IMG/VR virus record: IMGVR_UViG_3300042890_004414
Location: 1 to 45,027 of that record
Source of the DNA: a virus
Length of the DNA stretch: 45,027 bases
Strand: one strand, 5' to 3'
Shown: positions 15,608 through 24,600 of the stretch, piece after piece
Numbering within the stretch: the first letter of the stretch is position 1
Layout: each line of letters opens with the position of its first letter
Notes under the pieces: generated by a model
Databases searched by the model: none
Seen by the model: only the letters and a program-made list of their open reading frames with translations
What the model was told of the DNA's origin: nothing
Program-made: the position numbers and the translations under genes

Positions 15608-16061
15608 TACTCTGTTCTATTTTTTCATAATATTCACCTTGTTCTTGTAGAGAATACTTGTTTAATTTTTGATTATAAATTATGTTGTATAAAAATCTAT
15701 CTTGAAGTTTATATGTTTCATCACCTTTCATAAATATAGTACAATCATCTTCTGAATGTACATTCTCTATACTTAGAATTTGTAATCCAATTTTACCATT
15801 TCTATCACTTAAATCACAAATTACTGACTTACCGGTATCAAGTAAGTTTCTAACTCTCTCAAAAGTTGTATTCTTAGACAAATACATATGGTCTTTAGGA
15901 GTTTCTTCAGATTTATGATTATATAATTCTAAAAATCTTTTTTCCCTGTCTGAAAGTGATTTCTTTTTAGAAATTTTATCTAATATACGATTAGCTTCAA
16001 TTTCCTTTAAAGATTCACCAAGAATATAGTACTTCAAAGTCTTTTTTAGTCCCATCTCCAT
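15597..16061 (-). CDS. Protein of unknown function, 154 aa
   Basis: A 154-residue protein. A second Met at codon 3 (16055) is an equally good start. Residues 1-60 are basic and helical (GLKKTLKYYILGESLKEIEA, then KISKKKSLSDREKRFLELY); the second half is strand-rich. The first residues are only loosely like the virion tag (LKYYILGES), too far to count. It is divergent from the tape-measure-like gene, with an AATATATA octamer 18 nt upstream of its start. No family is recognised. Confidence 0.62.
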   Translation of the reverse strand: MEMGLKKTLKYYILGESLKEIEANRILDKISKKKSLSDREKRFLELYNHKSEETPKDHMYLSKNTTFERVRNLLDTGKSVICDLSDRNGKIGLQILSIENVHSEDDCTIFMKGDETYKLQDRFLYNIIYNQKLNKYSLQEQGEYYEKIEQSNED

Positions 16062-16079
16062 ATGATTTATTTTATTTAT

Positions 16080-16087
16080 TATATATT
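16080..16087 (-). promoter_or_regulatory. AATATATA octamer upstream of the 154-aa gene
   Basis: Minus-strand AATATATA, 18 nt before the ATG at 16061, in the 55-nt spacer shared with the tape-measure-like gene. Confidence 0.35.
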
Positions 16088-16139
16088 ATTATTTATTATA
16101 GTAAAAAATATATAAAATGTTAAAAGGATTAAGTTTTTT

Positions 16140-16147
16140 AATATATA
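16140..16147 (+). promoter_or_regulatory. AATATATA octamer 5 nt before the preferred tape-measure start
   Basis: AATATATA, then CTTTT, then the ATG at 16153. A second AATATATA at 16107-16114 lies 2 nt before the alternative ATG at 16117. Confidence 0.45.
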
Positions 16148-16152
16148 CTTTT

Positions 16153-19100
16153 ATGGATAAGCAGTTATTAGAAGCATTAAATAATTTATCAGATTCACTC
16201 GAAATGATCTCAAAAGCACTTGAGAATAAAGAGGGTAGTAATACTACAACTACCAATGCTCTTCAAAGTGGTGATTTCTCAAAACAACTAACTGAGATTA
16301 CAACTAGTTTGAAATCTATTAAGTCAGATACTAAAAAGATTTTAGAGAAACAAAACACTATTTTAGAGATGCAGAAACAAAAAGATTCTGACAAAAAAAA
16401 TGCTATTGATGAAACTGGAGAAGATCCTAAAAAACAAAGTGATCTGAAAAAGGGTGTAACTACAATACTTTTAATCGCTGTTGCAGTATTAGCAATTGGT
16501 TTAGCATTTAAAATAATAGGTAAGGTTGATTTTCTATCAGTTGTCTCACTTGGTTTAGCAATTGTTTTAATAGCTCACGCATTTCAAAAGATTGCGGAAG
16601 CTGAGATTACAGAAGACCAGGCAATTGATGCGGGTGCAACTATGGTTATAATGTCTATGGCTATTATGGTATCATCTTGGATACTATCTTTTATAAAACC
16701 AATATCATTTACTCAAGCAGTAACTGCTATTTTAATCGCAGGTATGTTTACAGTAATTGCGTTTGGAATTAAAAAATTGATAAACGCACTAGGTGAAAAT
16801 ATAGGAACGTTGATGAAATCTATTTTATTTTTACCTCTAATATTACCTGCAATAGCTTTAGGAATAACACTATCATCTTGGGTACTAGCATTTATAAATC
16901 CTATATCATTTGCACAAGCAATAACCGCTATTTTAATCGCAGGTATGTTTACAGTAATTGCATTTGGAATTAAAAAATTGATAAACGCACTAGGAGCTGA
17001 TATAACAACATTAGGTAAAGCAATTCTATTCTTACCTCTAATATTACCTGCAATAGCATTGGGTATTGCAGCATCATCTTGGGTATTACAAATGATAGTT
17101 CCAATATCATTTACACAAGCACTGACAGGTATTTTAATTGCAGCAATGTTTACAGTAATTTCATTTGGAATTAAAAAACTAATAGGTGCATTTAAAGGAT
17201 TAGACCCAGCACAGGCTGCAGTTGCCGCAATATTGATGCCTTTATTACTAATTGCTATGTCAATGGCAATAGCCGCATCATCATTCTTTCTAGCACAAAT
17301 AACTCCTATAGGATTTGATCAATTCTTTACAGCAATTGGTATATCAATAGTATTTGTTGTATTGGCGTTTGCTTTAAAACTAATGGCACCTGCAATTAAA
17401 AAGATAAAAATAGGAGATGTTGTTGTATTACCTTTATTATTTACTGCATTATCACTTGCGATTATGTTATCTTCTAAAATATTGGTAGAAACTACTCCAA
17501 TTGACTATTCTCTATTATTTAATATTGTAGTATTCTCTATTGTTTTTGCGATATCCGCAATTGCAATGGGATTTGCAGCTTTTGTACTTGCAAAAATAGG
17601 AATTAAGAAGATTATAGAAGGCGGATTATGTATGATTATACTAGCTGGAGTTGTAGCAGTATCATCACTTTTAATTTCAGAAGGTAAATATGATAATTAT
17701 CCTGGTTGGGAATGGGCACTTGGTACAGGTGCTTCTATATTAGCATTTGGTTTAATTGCAACAGTATTTGGTTTAATAATTGAAACTGGTATTGGTGGGG
17801 CAGCACTAGCATTAGGAGCACTTGCTATAGTAGGGATTGCAGCAGTAATAGTTGCAACTTCTTATATTTTATCAAAAGGTAAATATGAGAACTATCCTGG
17901 TATAGGATGGGCAATGGGTGTTGGTATAAGTTTAACTGCATTTGGTTTAGCTATGGCTGGTTTAGGTAGTGTAATTCTTTTATCGTTTGGATTAGGAATG
18001 ACAGCATTAGCTGCAGGTGGTGAAGCAGTTTTATTGATTGCACAAACAATAGTTGATTCCGCGGCAATATTATCAAAAGGTAATTTTACAGGTGGTCCTA
18101 CATTAGAATGGGCAGGTGGAATAGCTCTTGCATTAGCAGCATTCTCTCCAATCTATGCTATGTTGGCAGCAAATAAAATAATGAGTTTATTTGGCGGTGG
18201 AATTGGACCTGATGAATTCTCAAATGCAATAAGAACAGTATCTCAAGGAATTGCTGATGCGGCAAACTATTTTTCTGATCCTAAAGATAAAAATGGTAAG
18301 CCAATGAAAGTTAGTTTTAAAGGTGGTCCTACATTAGAATGGGCAGGTGGAATAGCTCTTGCATTAGCGGCATTCTCTCCAGTCTATGCTATGTTAGCAG
18401 CCAATAAAATAATGAGTTTGTTTGGTGGTGGAGTTGGACCAGAAGACTTTGCAAATGCAATAAGAACCGTATCTCAAGGAATTGTTGATGCGGCAAACTA
18501 TTTTTCTGATCCTAAAGATAAAGATGGTAAGTCAATAAAAGTTGATTTTAAAGGAGGACCACCTAAAGAGTGGGCAGAGGGAGTTGGTGGTGCGATAGCA
18601 GCATTTGCACCAGTATATGCCGCACTTAGTAGTGGTGGCATGTTTAGTGTAAAGGTTACACCAGAAGATATGAAAACAGGTATTCTAACTATTGTAGATG
18701 GTATAATTGCAGCAGCAGATGCTTTTGGACTAAATAAGTCTAAGTTTGATTTATCAAATACACCTTCTGCAGACTGGGGTAAAAATGTTGGAGGAGCTTT
18801 ACAAGCATTTGCACCAGTATTTACTTATATGAATGAAAATAGTGGTTGGTTTAAATCAGGCCCAGAAGCGGCAAATGAAATGGTATATGGAATTAACACA
18901 GTTGCTAATGCAATAGTTTCAGTTGCTAATAAATTTGGTAAAGTTAAACTAGCTGTTTGGAAATCTTATCCACCAAGTACGTGGATAACTAATATATCAA
19001 AATCAATTAAAGATTATGTTAAACTTGCAACTAGTTTAGTCAATGTTGATTTATCAAGTATTTTAAACATAGATGTTATTGTACTTTTAATGGTGGCAAC

Positions 19101-19929
19101 TGCAAGAATAATTCATAATAATAAAAGGTATTTTACCACTATGAATAATGCTTTTGTTACAAGTTTAACGAGAAATTTAACTGGATACAAAAGTCTAAGT
19201 AGTCGTCTAGCAAATACAAGTTTAATAGGTTTGGCGAAAACTAATTTAGTAGCTTTATCATTAGTAAGAGTAGCAAAAACTATATGGTCAGGAAGACAAT
19301 TTTTTTCAAAAAGTATTGATCCTAATTATATGAAGAATTTATCTAAAAACGTAATGGATTATGCAAAACTAGCAAATTATCTAACTAGTACTAACAAAAA
19401 TTCTGGTTTCTTTAGTGGAGTTAAATCATTACTTGGTTTAGATCCTATTTCACAAGCAGCAAGAGGTATGATTACTATTGCAGGTGCTTATGATAAGTTA
19501 GCAACATCATTGAGGAAATTTGGTGGTGCACTTTCATCAATAGATGGTAAGAAGGTCAACCTAATAAGAAATCTAACTGGTAATTTAGCAGTATTAGCTT
19601 CAATGAATCAGGATAATTTAGAAAATATGATGAAAACTCTTGAAGAAAGAGCAAGTGTATTTAGTAAGTTGGTTGAATATGATGGTACGAAAACAAAACG
19701 TCCAGCAGTTGGAGACAAAAAGGCCGCACCTACAACACCAGGAAAACCAGGAGGTAAACCAAAAATGGATACTCATGCACAATTAGACATGATTATTCAA
19801 TTATTAAGTAATATAAATCAAACTACGGTATCTTTAGATCAACATATTACTGGTGCATCTGAAGGTAATGTACAGACTAAATCTGTTGCAGGTGGTGGAA
19901 ATAGTGGTAGCAGTTGGTTCAATTGGTAA
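16153..19929 (+). CDS. Very long hydrophobic repeat protein, probable tail tape-measure protein
   Basis: About 1,258 residues from the preferred ATG, which has an octamer 5 nt upstream; an in-frame ATG at 16117 would add 12. Residues 1-90 are a coiled coil (LNNLSDSLEMISKALENKEG). Residues about 100-600 contain many Ala/Ile/Leu-rich membrane-like helices, three of them in 67-residue tandem repeats. Residues about 645-860 hold 77-residue repeats starting GGPTLEWAGGIALALAAFSP. The C-terminus is hydrophilic (HAQLDMIIQLLSNINQ), ending SSWFNW. Length, helicity, hydrophobic segments and tail-gene neighbours fit a tape measure, which sets tail length and may enter the host membrane on ejection. No specific gp29 motif was seen, so a different large virion membrane protein is possible. 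Confidence 0.65.
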   Translation: MDKQLLEALNNLSDSLEMISKALENKEGSNTTTTNALQSGDFSKQLTEITTSLKSIKSDTKKILEKQNTILEMQKQKDSDKKNAIDETGEDPKKQSDLKKGVTTILLIAVAVLAIGLAFKIIGKVDFLSVVSLGLAIVLIAHAFQKIAEAEITEDQAIDAGATMVIMSMAIMVSSWILSFIKPISFTQAVTAILIAGMFTVIAFGIKKLINALGENIGTLMKSILFLPLILPAIALGITLSSWVLAFINPISFAQAITAILIAGMFTVIAFGIKKLINALGADITTLGKAILFLPLILPAIALGIAASSWVLQMIVPISFTQALTGILIAAMFTVISFGIKKLIGAFKGLDPAQAAVAAILMPLLLIAMSMAIAASSFFLAQITPIGFDQFFTAIGISIVFVVLAFALKLMAPAIKKIKIGDVVVLPLLFTALSLAIMLSSKILVETTPIDYSLLFNIVVFSIVFAISAIAMGFAAFVLAKIGIKKIIEGGLCMIILAGVVAVSSLLISEGKYDNYPGWEWALGTGASILAFGLIATVFGLIIETGIGGAALALGALAIVGIAAVIVATSYILSKGKYENYPGIGWAMGVGISLTAFGLAMAGLGSVILLSFGLGMTALAAGGEAVLLIAQTIVDSAAILSKGNFTGGPTLEWAGGIALALAAFSPIYAMLAANKIMSLFGGGIGPDEFSNAIRTVSQGIADAANYFSDPKDKNGKPMKVSFKGGPTLEWAGGIALALAAFSPVYAMLAANKIMSLFGGGVGPEDFANAIRTVSQGIVDAANYFSDPKDKDGKSIKVDFKGGPPKEWAEGVGGAIAAFAPVYAALSSGGMFSVKVTPEDMKTGILTIVDGIIAAADAFGLNKSKFDLSNTPSADWGKNVGGALQAFAPVFTYMNENSGWFKSGPEAANEMVYGINTVANAIVSVANKFGKVKLAVWKSYPPSTWITNISKSIKDYVKLATSLVNVDLSSILNIDVIVLLMVATARIIHNNKRYFTTMNNAFVTSLTRNLTGYKSLSSRLANTSLIGLAKTNLVALSLVRVAKTIWSGRQFFSKSIDPNYMKNLSKNVMDYAKLANYLTSTNKNSGFFSGVKSLLGLDPISQAARGMITIAGAYDKLATSLRKFGGALSSIDGKKVNLIRNLTGNLAVLASMNQDNLENMMKTLEERASVFSKLVEYDGTKTKRPAVGDKKAAPTTPGKPGGKPKMDTHAQLDMIIQLLSNINQTTVSLDQHITGASEGNVQTKSVAGGGNSGSSWFNW
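16670..17200 (+). repeat. 201-bp in-frame tandem repeat, about 2.6 units
   Basis: Matching points recur at 16699, 16900 and 17101, exactly 201 bp (67 codons) apart. The first two units are nearly identical in DNA over about 100 bp (around GCTATTTTAATCGCAGGTAT), indicating recent duplication; the third has drifted. Confidence 0.85.
18091..18552 (+). repeat. 231-bp in-frame tandem repeat, two close copies
   Basis: The copies begin at 18091 and 18322 (GGTGGTCCTACATTAGAATG) and differ at few positions. A third, diverged start at 18553 continues the pattern. The unit is 77 codons and includes the motif ANYFSDPKDK. Confidence 0.87.
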
Positions 19930-19964
19930 AATAATAAGTTCTAATTTACTCTAAACAAATGCAA

Positions 19965-19972
19965 TATAAATA
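19965..19972 (+). promoter_or_regulatory. TATAAATA, exact T4 late promoter octamer
   Basis: TATAAATA lies 14 nt before the ATG at 19987. It is the exact T4 late consensus and would give a short leader for the three-gene unit 19987-21568. Confidence 0.45.
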
Positions 19973-19986
19973 CATATAATATAATT

Positions 19987-20418
19987 ATGAATAAAATATC
20001 TTTTTTTAAAAAATTAAAACTTTTTCTATCTTATAGAAAAATAGTTAAAGAAAATAAAGTAGATCTTGAGAGAAACTTAAATATAAGAGTCGATAATGCT
20101 TATCGATTATATACAGTATTAAATGTTCCTGAAGAACTTGTAGGTGAGGCGTATTCACTAAAAAAGTCTGATATTGATAGAATATCAGAAACTTATATTA
20201 GAGAATATAGTGGAGAAGTTGCAAGATTCCTAAATTCTAAAGGATTAGTTGAACTTTTTAGATCATATGAGATTAAGAAGGTTGATAAATACTCTTATCT
20301 AATTGTAATTGGATTCTCATTACTTGAGACACCTAAACTTTATAACAATCTTTATTATAAATTTATTCCGACCTTAGTGATATTAAGTATCATATCTTAC
20401 TTTTTACTTAAAAATTAG
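19987..20418 (+). CDS. Tail-anchored membrane protein of unknown function, 143 aa
   Basis: A 143-residue protein with a basic N-terminus (KISFFKKLKLFLSYRKIVKE), a soluble helical middle and a single hydrophobic segment at the very C-terminus (FIPTLVILSIISYFLLKN), so it may be tail-anchored in the inner membrane. No family is recognised. It leads a rightward group of three genes after the tape-measure-like gene and has a T4-consensus late octamer 14 nt upstream. Confidence 0.68.
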   Translation: MNKISFFKKLKLFLSYRKIVKENKVDLERNLNIRVDNAYRLYTVLNVPEELVGEAYSLKKSDIDRISETYIREYSGEVARFLNSKGLVELFRSYEIKKVDKYSYLIVIGFSLLETPKLYNNLYYKFIPTLVILSIISYFLLKN

Positions 20419-20466
20419 TAAACTTTCCTTCATATTTTTTTATAATATAAAAATATAAAATATAAT

Positions 20467-20892
20467 ATGGATAATTTTTATGAGCTATCGGAAGATACAA
20501 TAAATGATTTTTTTGATGTTTTTAATAAAAAAACATTTCCTGTGAAAATTGAATTTGAATTCATTGGAGTTAAAAAACAAAAACAACTTATTAAAATCTC
20601 TAAAATTGCAGATGATTACGCATTCGTTCTTAAAAAAGATTTGAAGATTACTATCAATGAAGATTTAATGGATGCATTTGATGAGGAGTCAAGAACTATC
20701 TTAATTGAACAAGAGATTGATAAAATCAACATGAATTTAGAAAGTGGTAAAATTAAGTTAGTAGGAACTGACTTTAATACATTTTCTTCAATTGTAGTAA
20801 AATATGGTGTTGAAAAAGTTAGTAGAGCCAACCAAGTAGAAACTTTATTTGCTGAGCAAAAAGAAGATCAAGATAACGATTTTATCGTATAA
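20467..20892 (+). CDS. Protein of unknown function, 141 aa
   Basis: A 141-residue acidic soluble protein. Strands in the first 60 residues (PVKIEFEFIGVKKQKQL) are followed by helices rich in Glu and Asp, ending QKEDQDNDFIV. No family is recognised. It lies 48 nt after the 143-aa gene and 16 nt before the 219-aa gene, so they probably share a message. Position after a tape-measure-like gene makes a tail role possible, but no motif supports it. Confidence 0.65.
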   Translation: MDNFYELSEDTINDFFDVFNKKTFPVKIEFEFIGVKKQKQLIKISKIADDYAFVLKKDLKITINEDLMDAFDEESRTILIEQEIDKINMNLESGKIKLVGTDFNTFSSIVVKYGVEKVSRANQVETLFAEQKEDQDNDFIV

Positions 20893-20908
20893 AAATAATT
20901 AAAAAAGT

Positions 20909-21568
20909 ATGTCAGATATACAAACAAACGTAATTAAACCAAGTGTTATTTTTACAGAAAATGATATAGATTATAAAAATATTGGAGAAGATTTTGAATC
21001 TAATCTAGATAATAAATATCAAGCAATATTAGACTTTATCAAAAATAATGATGGTAAAGGAAAAACAGAATTAGAAAAAGATAGTCTTTATAAAAGTGCT
21101 CAAGAACTTTGTATAGATTATACAAATGCGTTAAAGTCAACTAAGTATAACTTTAACTTAAATAGAGTTCAATATAAATTTCTAAGTGATTTGATTCAAA
21201 GTAAATTAGAATATGATGTAAATACTATATTCTTAGCAATTGAATTAACAGAAATATTAGGAACTATGAGAACCGATAAATTTACAAATGATACAGACTC
21301 TATTCCATTCTTAGTAGATGCAACAGAGATAACATATATCTATCATTTAATTGCGGAACACAAAGTTAAAGGTCTTACAAAAGATACTTATACATTTTCA
21401 GAAATTCTTAAAAGAATTGGTGCGGTTAGTAAAGTTTTTAACTACTATGATACTATTGGTAAAAATGTTGCAACAGATGTCTTAGACTGGGTTGCTTGTT
21501 TTGAAGAAGGAGTTTCTAAAGAAGTTAGAAGTAATCAAACAGAAATTGAATTTGAAGAAGTAAAGTAA
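20909..21568 (+). CDS. Protein of unknown function, 219 aa
   Basis: A 219-residue, mostly helical acidic protein with no family I recognise. The N-terminal 25 residues are probably unstructured; residues about 60-200 form an all-helix domain (NRVQYKFLSDLIQSKLEYD, FSEILKRIGAVSKVFNYYD). It is last in the three-gene rightward unit, ended by a 16-bp terminator stem. A structural or assembly role is possible from context only. Confidence 0.65.
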   Translation: MSDIQTNVIKPSVIFTENDIDYKNIGEDFESNLDNKYQAILDFIKNNDGKGKTELEKDSLYKSAQELCIDYTNALKSTKYNFNLNRVQYKFLSDLIQSKLEYDVNTIFLAIELTEILGTMRTDKFTNDTDSIPFLVDATEITYIYHLIAEHKVKGLTKDTYTFSEILKRIGAVSKVFNYYDTIGKNVATDVLDWVACFEEGVSKEVRSNQTEIEFEEVK

Positions 21569-21600
21569 TAATTTTTGACTGACTAAATCAATATATAAAT

Positions 21601-21640
21601 AAAAATACTCTTAATTATTTAAAATTAAGAGTATTTTTAT
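21601..21640. terminator. Strong bidirectional terminator
   Basis: A 16-bp perfect stem (AAAAATACTCTTAATT and its complement) with a 6-nt loop, between the rightward three-gene unit and the leftward giant baseplate gene. Confidence 0.88.
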
Positions 21641-21659
21641 TTATTAATTTTATGAAATT

Positions 21660-24600
21660 CTAAGGATTTCTTGTCAAAGCACCTAGAAATGGCGGTGTAG
21701 TATTGATTATAATAGGAATAAATGGTCCTATTGTCTCAATAGGTTTATAAGGTTCTACCAAATCCTTTAATCCTCTTATTTCATAATTCTTTTTATCATT
21801 ATAAATACATCCATACCCATTGTCTGATATTACCTCTACAGTTACAAATGGATCAATATTTGAGTCTAATGTAAAGTTAAATGGTAATAGATCATTTCCT
21901 TGTCTAAATTCAGAAATAGTCTGAACTGGATCCCAATCGATTTCTTTCCATTCTGTTACTTTATTCCAAATATAAGTACCACCTCCAAGATTAGTAGTAA
22001 AATCAGAATATGGTGTGACATTTGATTGAGTTGGACTCAATAAAACATAAATATCTCTATTATATTCAACTAAACTTGTTTCCAAATAAGACTGATTAGA
22101 TATCCAACTGGTAACATTCTCATATTTTCGAGGAGAGTTTATTTTATTAGGACTGTCTACTAACTCATAAATTCTTGTTACTTGATTAAATACTACTGTT
22201 TGATAAACAGAATCATATAACTTACCATAGTAAGTAACTCTATCACCAAAATCATAACTAACAAATGGTGCCCATTCTTTATATGTTTTATAAGTTCTAA
22301 TTTTAATAGTAAAGTAATCTGGTAAATTTAATACTTTACCATTAAAAGGTTTTGGAGGTACAACCAAACCTGTTTTAGTTTTGTCTGCACCAACATCTGG
22401 AATAATCGAATAGAAGTCCAATACACAGTTATAAACAGTAGAACCACTATTTACTGGCATAAGGTAAGCTTCGTTTAATTTAGATGTAATTGGTGTCATA
22501 TTATCATAAATATTGACTATTCTAGTATCTTGTAATTTATGTTGTATTTGAGTTCCTCCAGTAAAATAAGCATTACCAGTAATATCAAGTATCTTATGTG
22601 TTAAAGGTATAATATTTTTCTTTAGCCAATATTTTAATCCCTGAAGTTTTATGATAACCTCATCTAATGTATAATTTAAAGTATTATTACCTTCTTTATC
22701 AGTAATAAAGTATGTTAAATTAAATAAATTAGTTCCCTCAAAATTATCATTTGGCATTGTATGTCTAATAAAATCATTCTCGGTCCAACCTTCAACACTA
22801 TTATCAAAAATATCAGGAATCTCAACTTTAAAAAGTTTTAAAAAGTTTTCAGAACTAGCATCAATATTTCTATAATACTCATTTAATTGTAAATCATTAT
22901 AACCAAAAAAGTTTATAGCATTTATAATTGATTTATAAGATCCGATATAAGGATATATTAGATGTTTCATCATCAACATTTCCTTTCTCTTCATATTCAA
23001 ATAAACCCAATCAATACCACCTTCTTCAATATCATATTGTTTAAATATAAATACGTCTTCCGGTGATATTAGTTTACCAACATTACCTAATTCAATCTTA
23101 TGTCTAATATCTTCTTCTTCTGTCTGACCATAAGTAAAAAATCTACCAATTTCCTTATCAATAACTTTAATACCAAAACTTAAATAAAGTACATCATTTG
23201 CAGTTGGATGATTAACAGTTGTTGATTCTAAATCCAAAATATCAGTTGTTAAATTAAAGAAATCTACTATTAAAGATTTTGAATAAACTTCTCTAATTTT
23301 AAGTAAAGTACCATTATTATATGATATATACTGATTTGTACGACTAGTCTTATCTTTAAGATAAATAACAATATGTTGACCTGGTTTTAATCCTTTATCA
23401 GTAAAATACTCTGTTGAATATGAACTAAGTGATATTAAACCTCTTTTATCTGGACCATTTACATCTAATGTTTGTAGAATTACCTCTGTATCTTCTTTAG
23501 TCTCAATAGTAAAGTTTATATCTTCTTTTTTATACAATTGTAATATAGAACGAAGAGCTCCTTCATTTTGTGATTGAAATCCAACAAATAATTGAAGTGG
23601 TTCTACTGAAGTAGAAATATCAACCTCATCATCAATATAACTTAATGAATATTCAATTTTATCAAAAATTGTTTGTTGATATTCAGATACAGAAACCTTA
23701 GATACATCAGTATTAGAATTTCTATTTAAAACAATATTATTTAAAGGCTTTGGACCAATATATGAATATGATCCGGTTGTAGTTCTAGTCAATTGATCAC
23801 CAGAAAAGTCATATAAAAAGAATTGTGGTACATTATCAGAAAACCATTTCCAATAATATTGTACTCTATAATCATCTGTGAAGTTTTCTCTAGGTCTTCT
23901 AAAGTAATCTCTAGTTTTTAACCATATATCATCTCTTTCCTCAAAATTAGGATCTAAAGTACCATATACATTGTCATTTATATAACTCGCAGTACCAACC
24001 ACTACTGTCGCATCATTATTTAAACCTACTTCTATTTCAATTATTTGATTAAATGATGGTTGTAATACCCAAATAGATTTTCTATCAGGATTATAAATTA
24101 TTTTTGTTGTGGGTGCTGAAAGTGAATTTTGATAAACTAACTGCTGTGTTATTGAATCTATAACAACTACAGAATTTGCATTTTGTGATGAGATATAAAT
24201 GGCACCATCATATTGATTCAATGCCATATATCCATAGTTTGCAATATTAGTTTGTTTCAAAATACTACCATCTAATCCTAATCTTGTTACTTCAAAAGAT
24301 GAATCTGATATATTCATATCACCAGTTAAATTATTAAAAATAATATCATTAAATGTCTGTGTTGAAATTGATAAAGTTGAAAGAGAACCATTATCAATTC
24401 TATATAAATCTGTGCTACCATAAACAAATATAGATTCATTAACTGGCTCATATAGTATATAATCAATAACACCTGGTAGATTATAAACTACTTGTAATGA
24501 TCTTGTATTACCGTCTATTCTTAAAATATTATCAACGGTAATAACATAAATATCATTCTCAAATTCGTTATAAGCCATTTTACCAGTACTAGCAAAAGTA

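Noticed and set aside
16117-16152. Upstream ATG adding 12 residues to the tape-measure-like protein
   Set aside because: It has an octamer only 2 nt upstream, and the hydrophobic extension is less likely than MDKQLLEAL with the usual 5-nt octamer spacing; kept as an alternative only.
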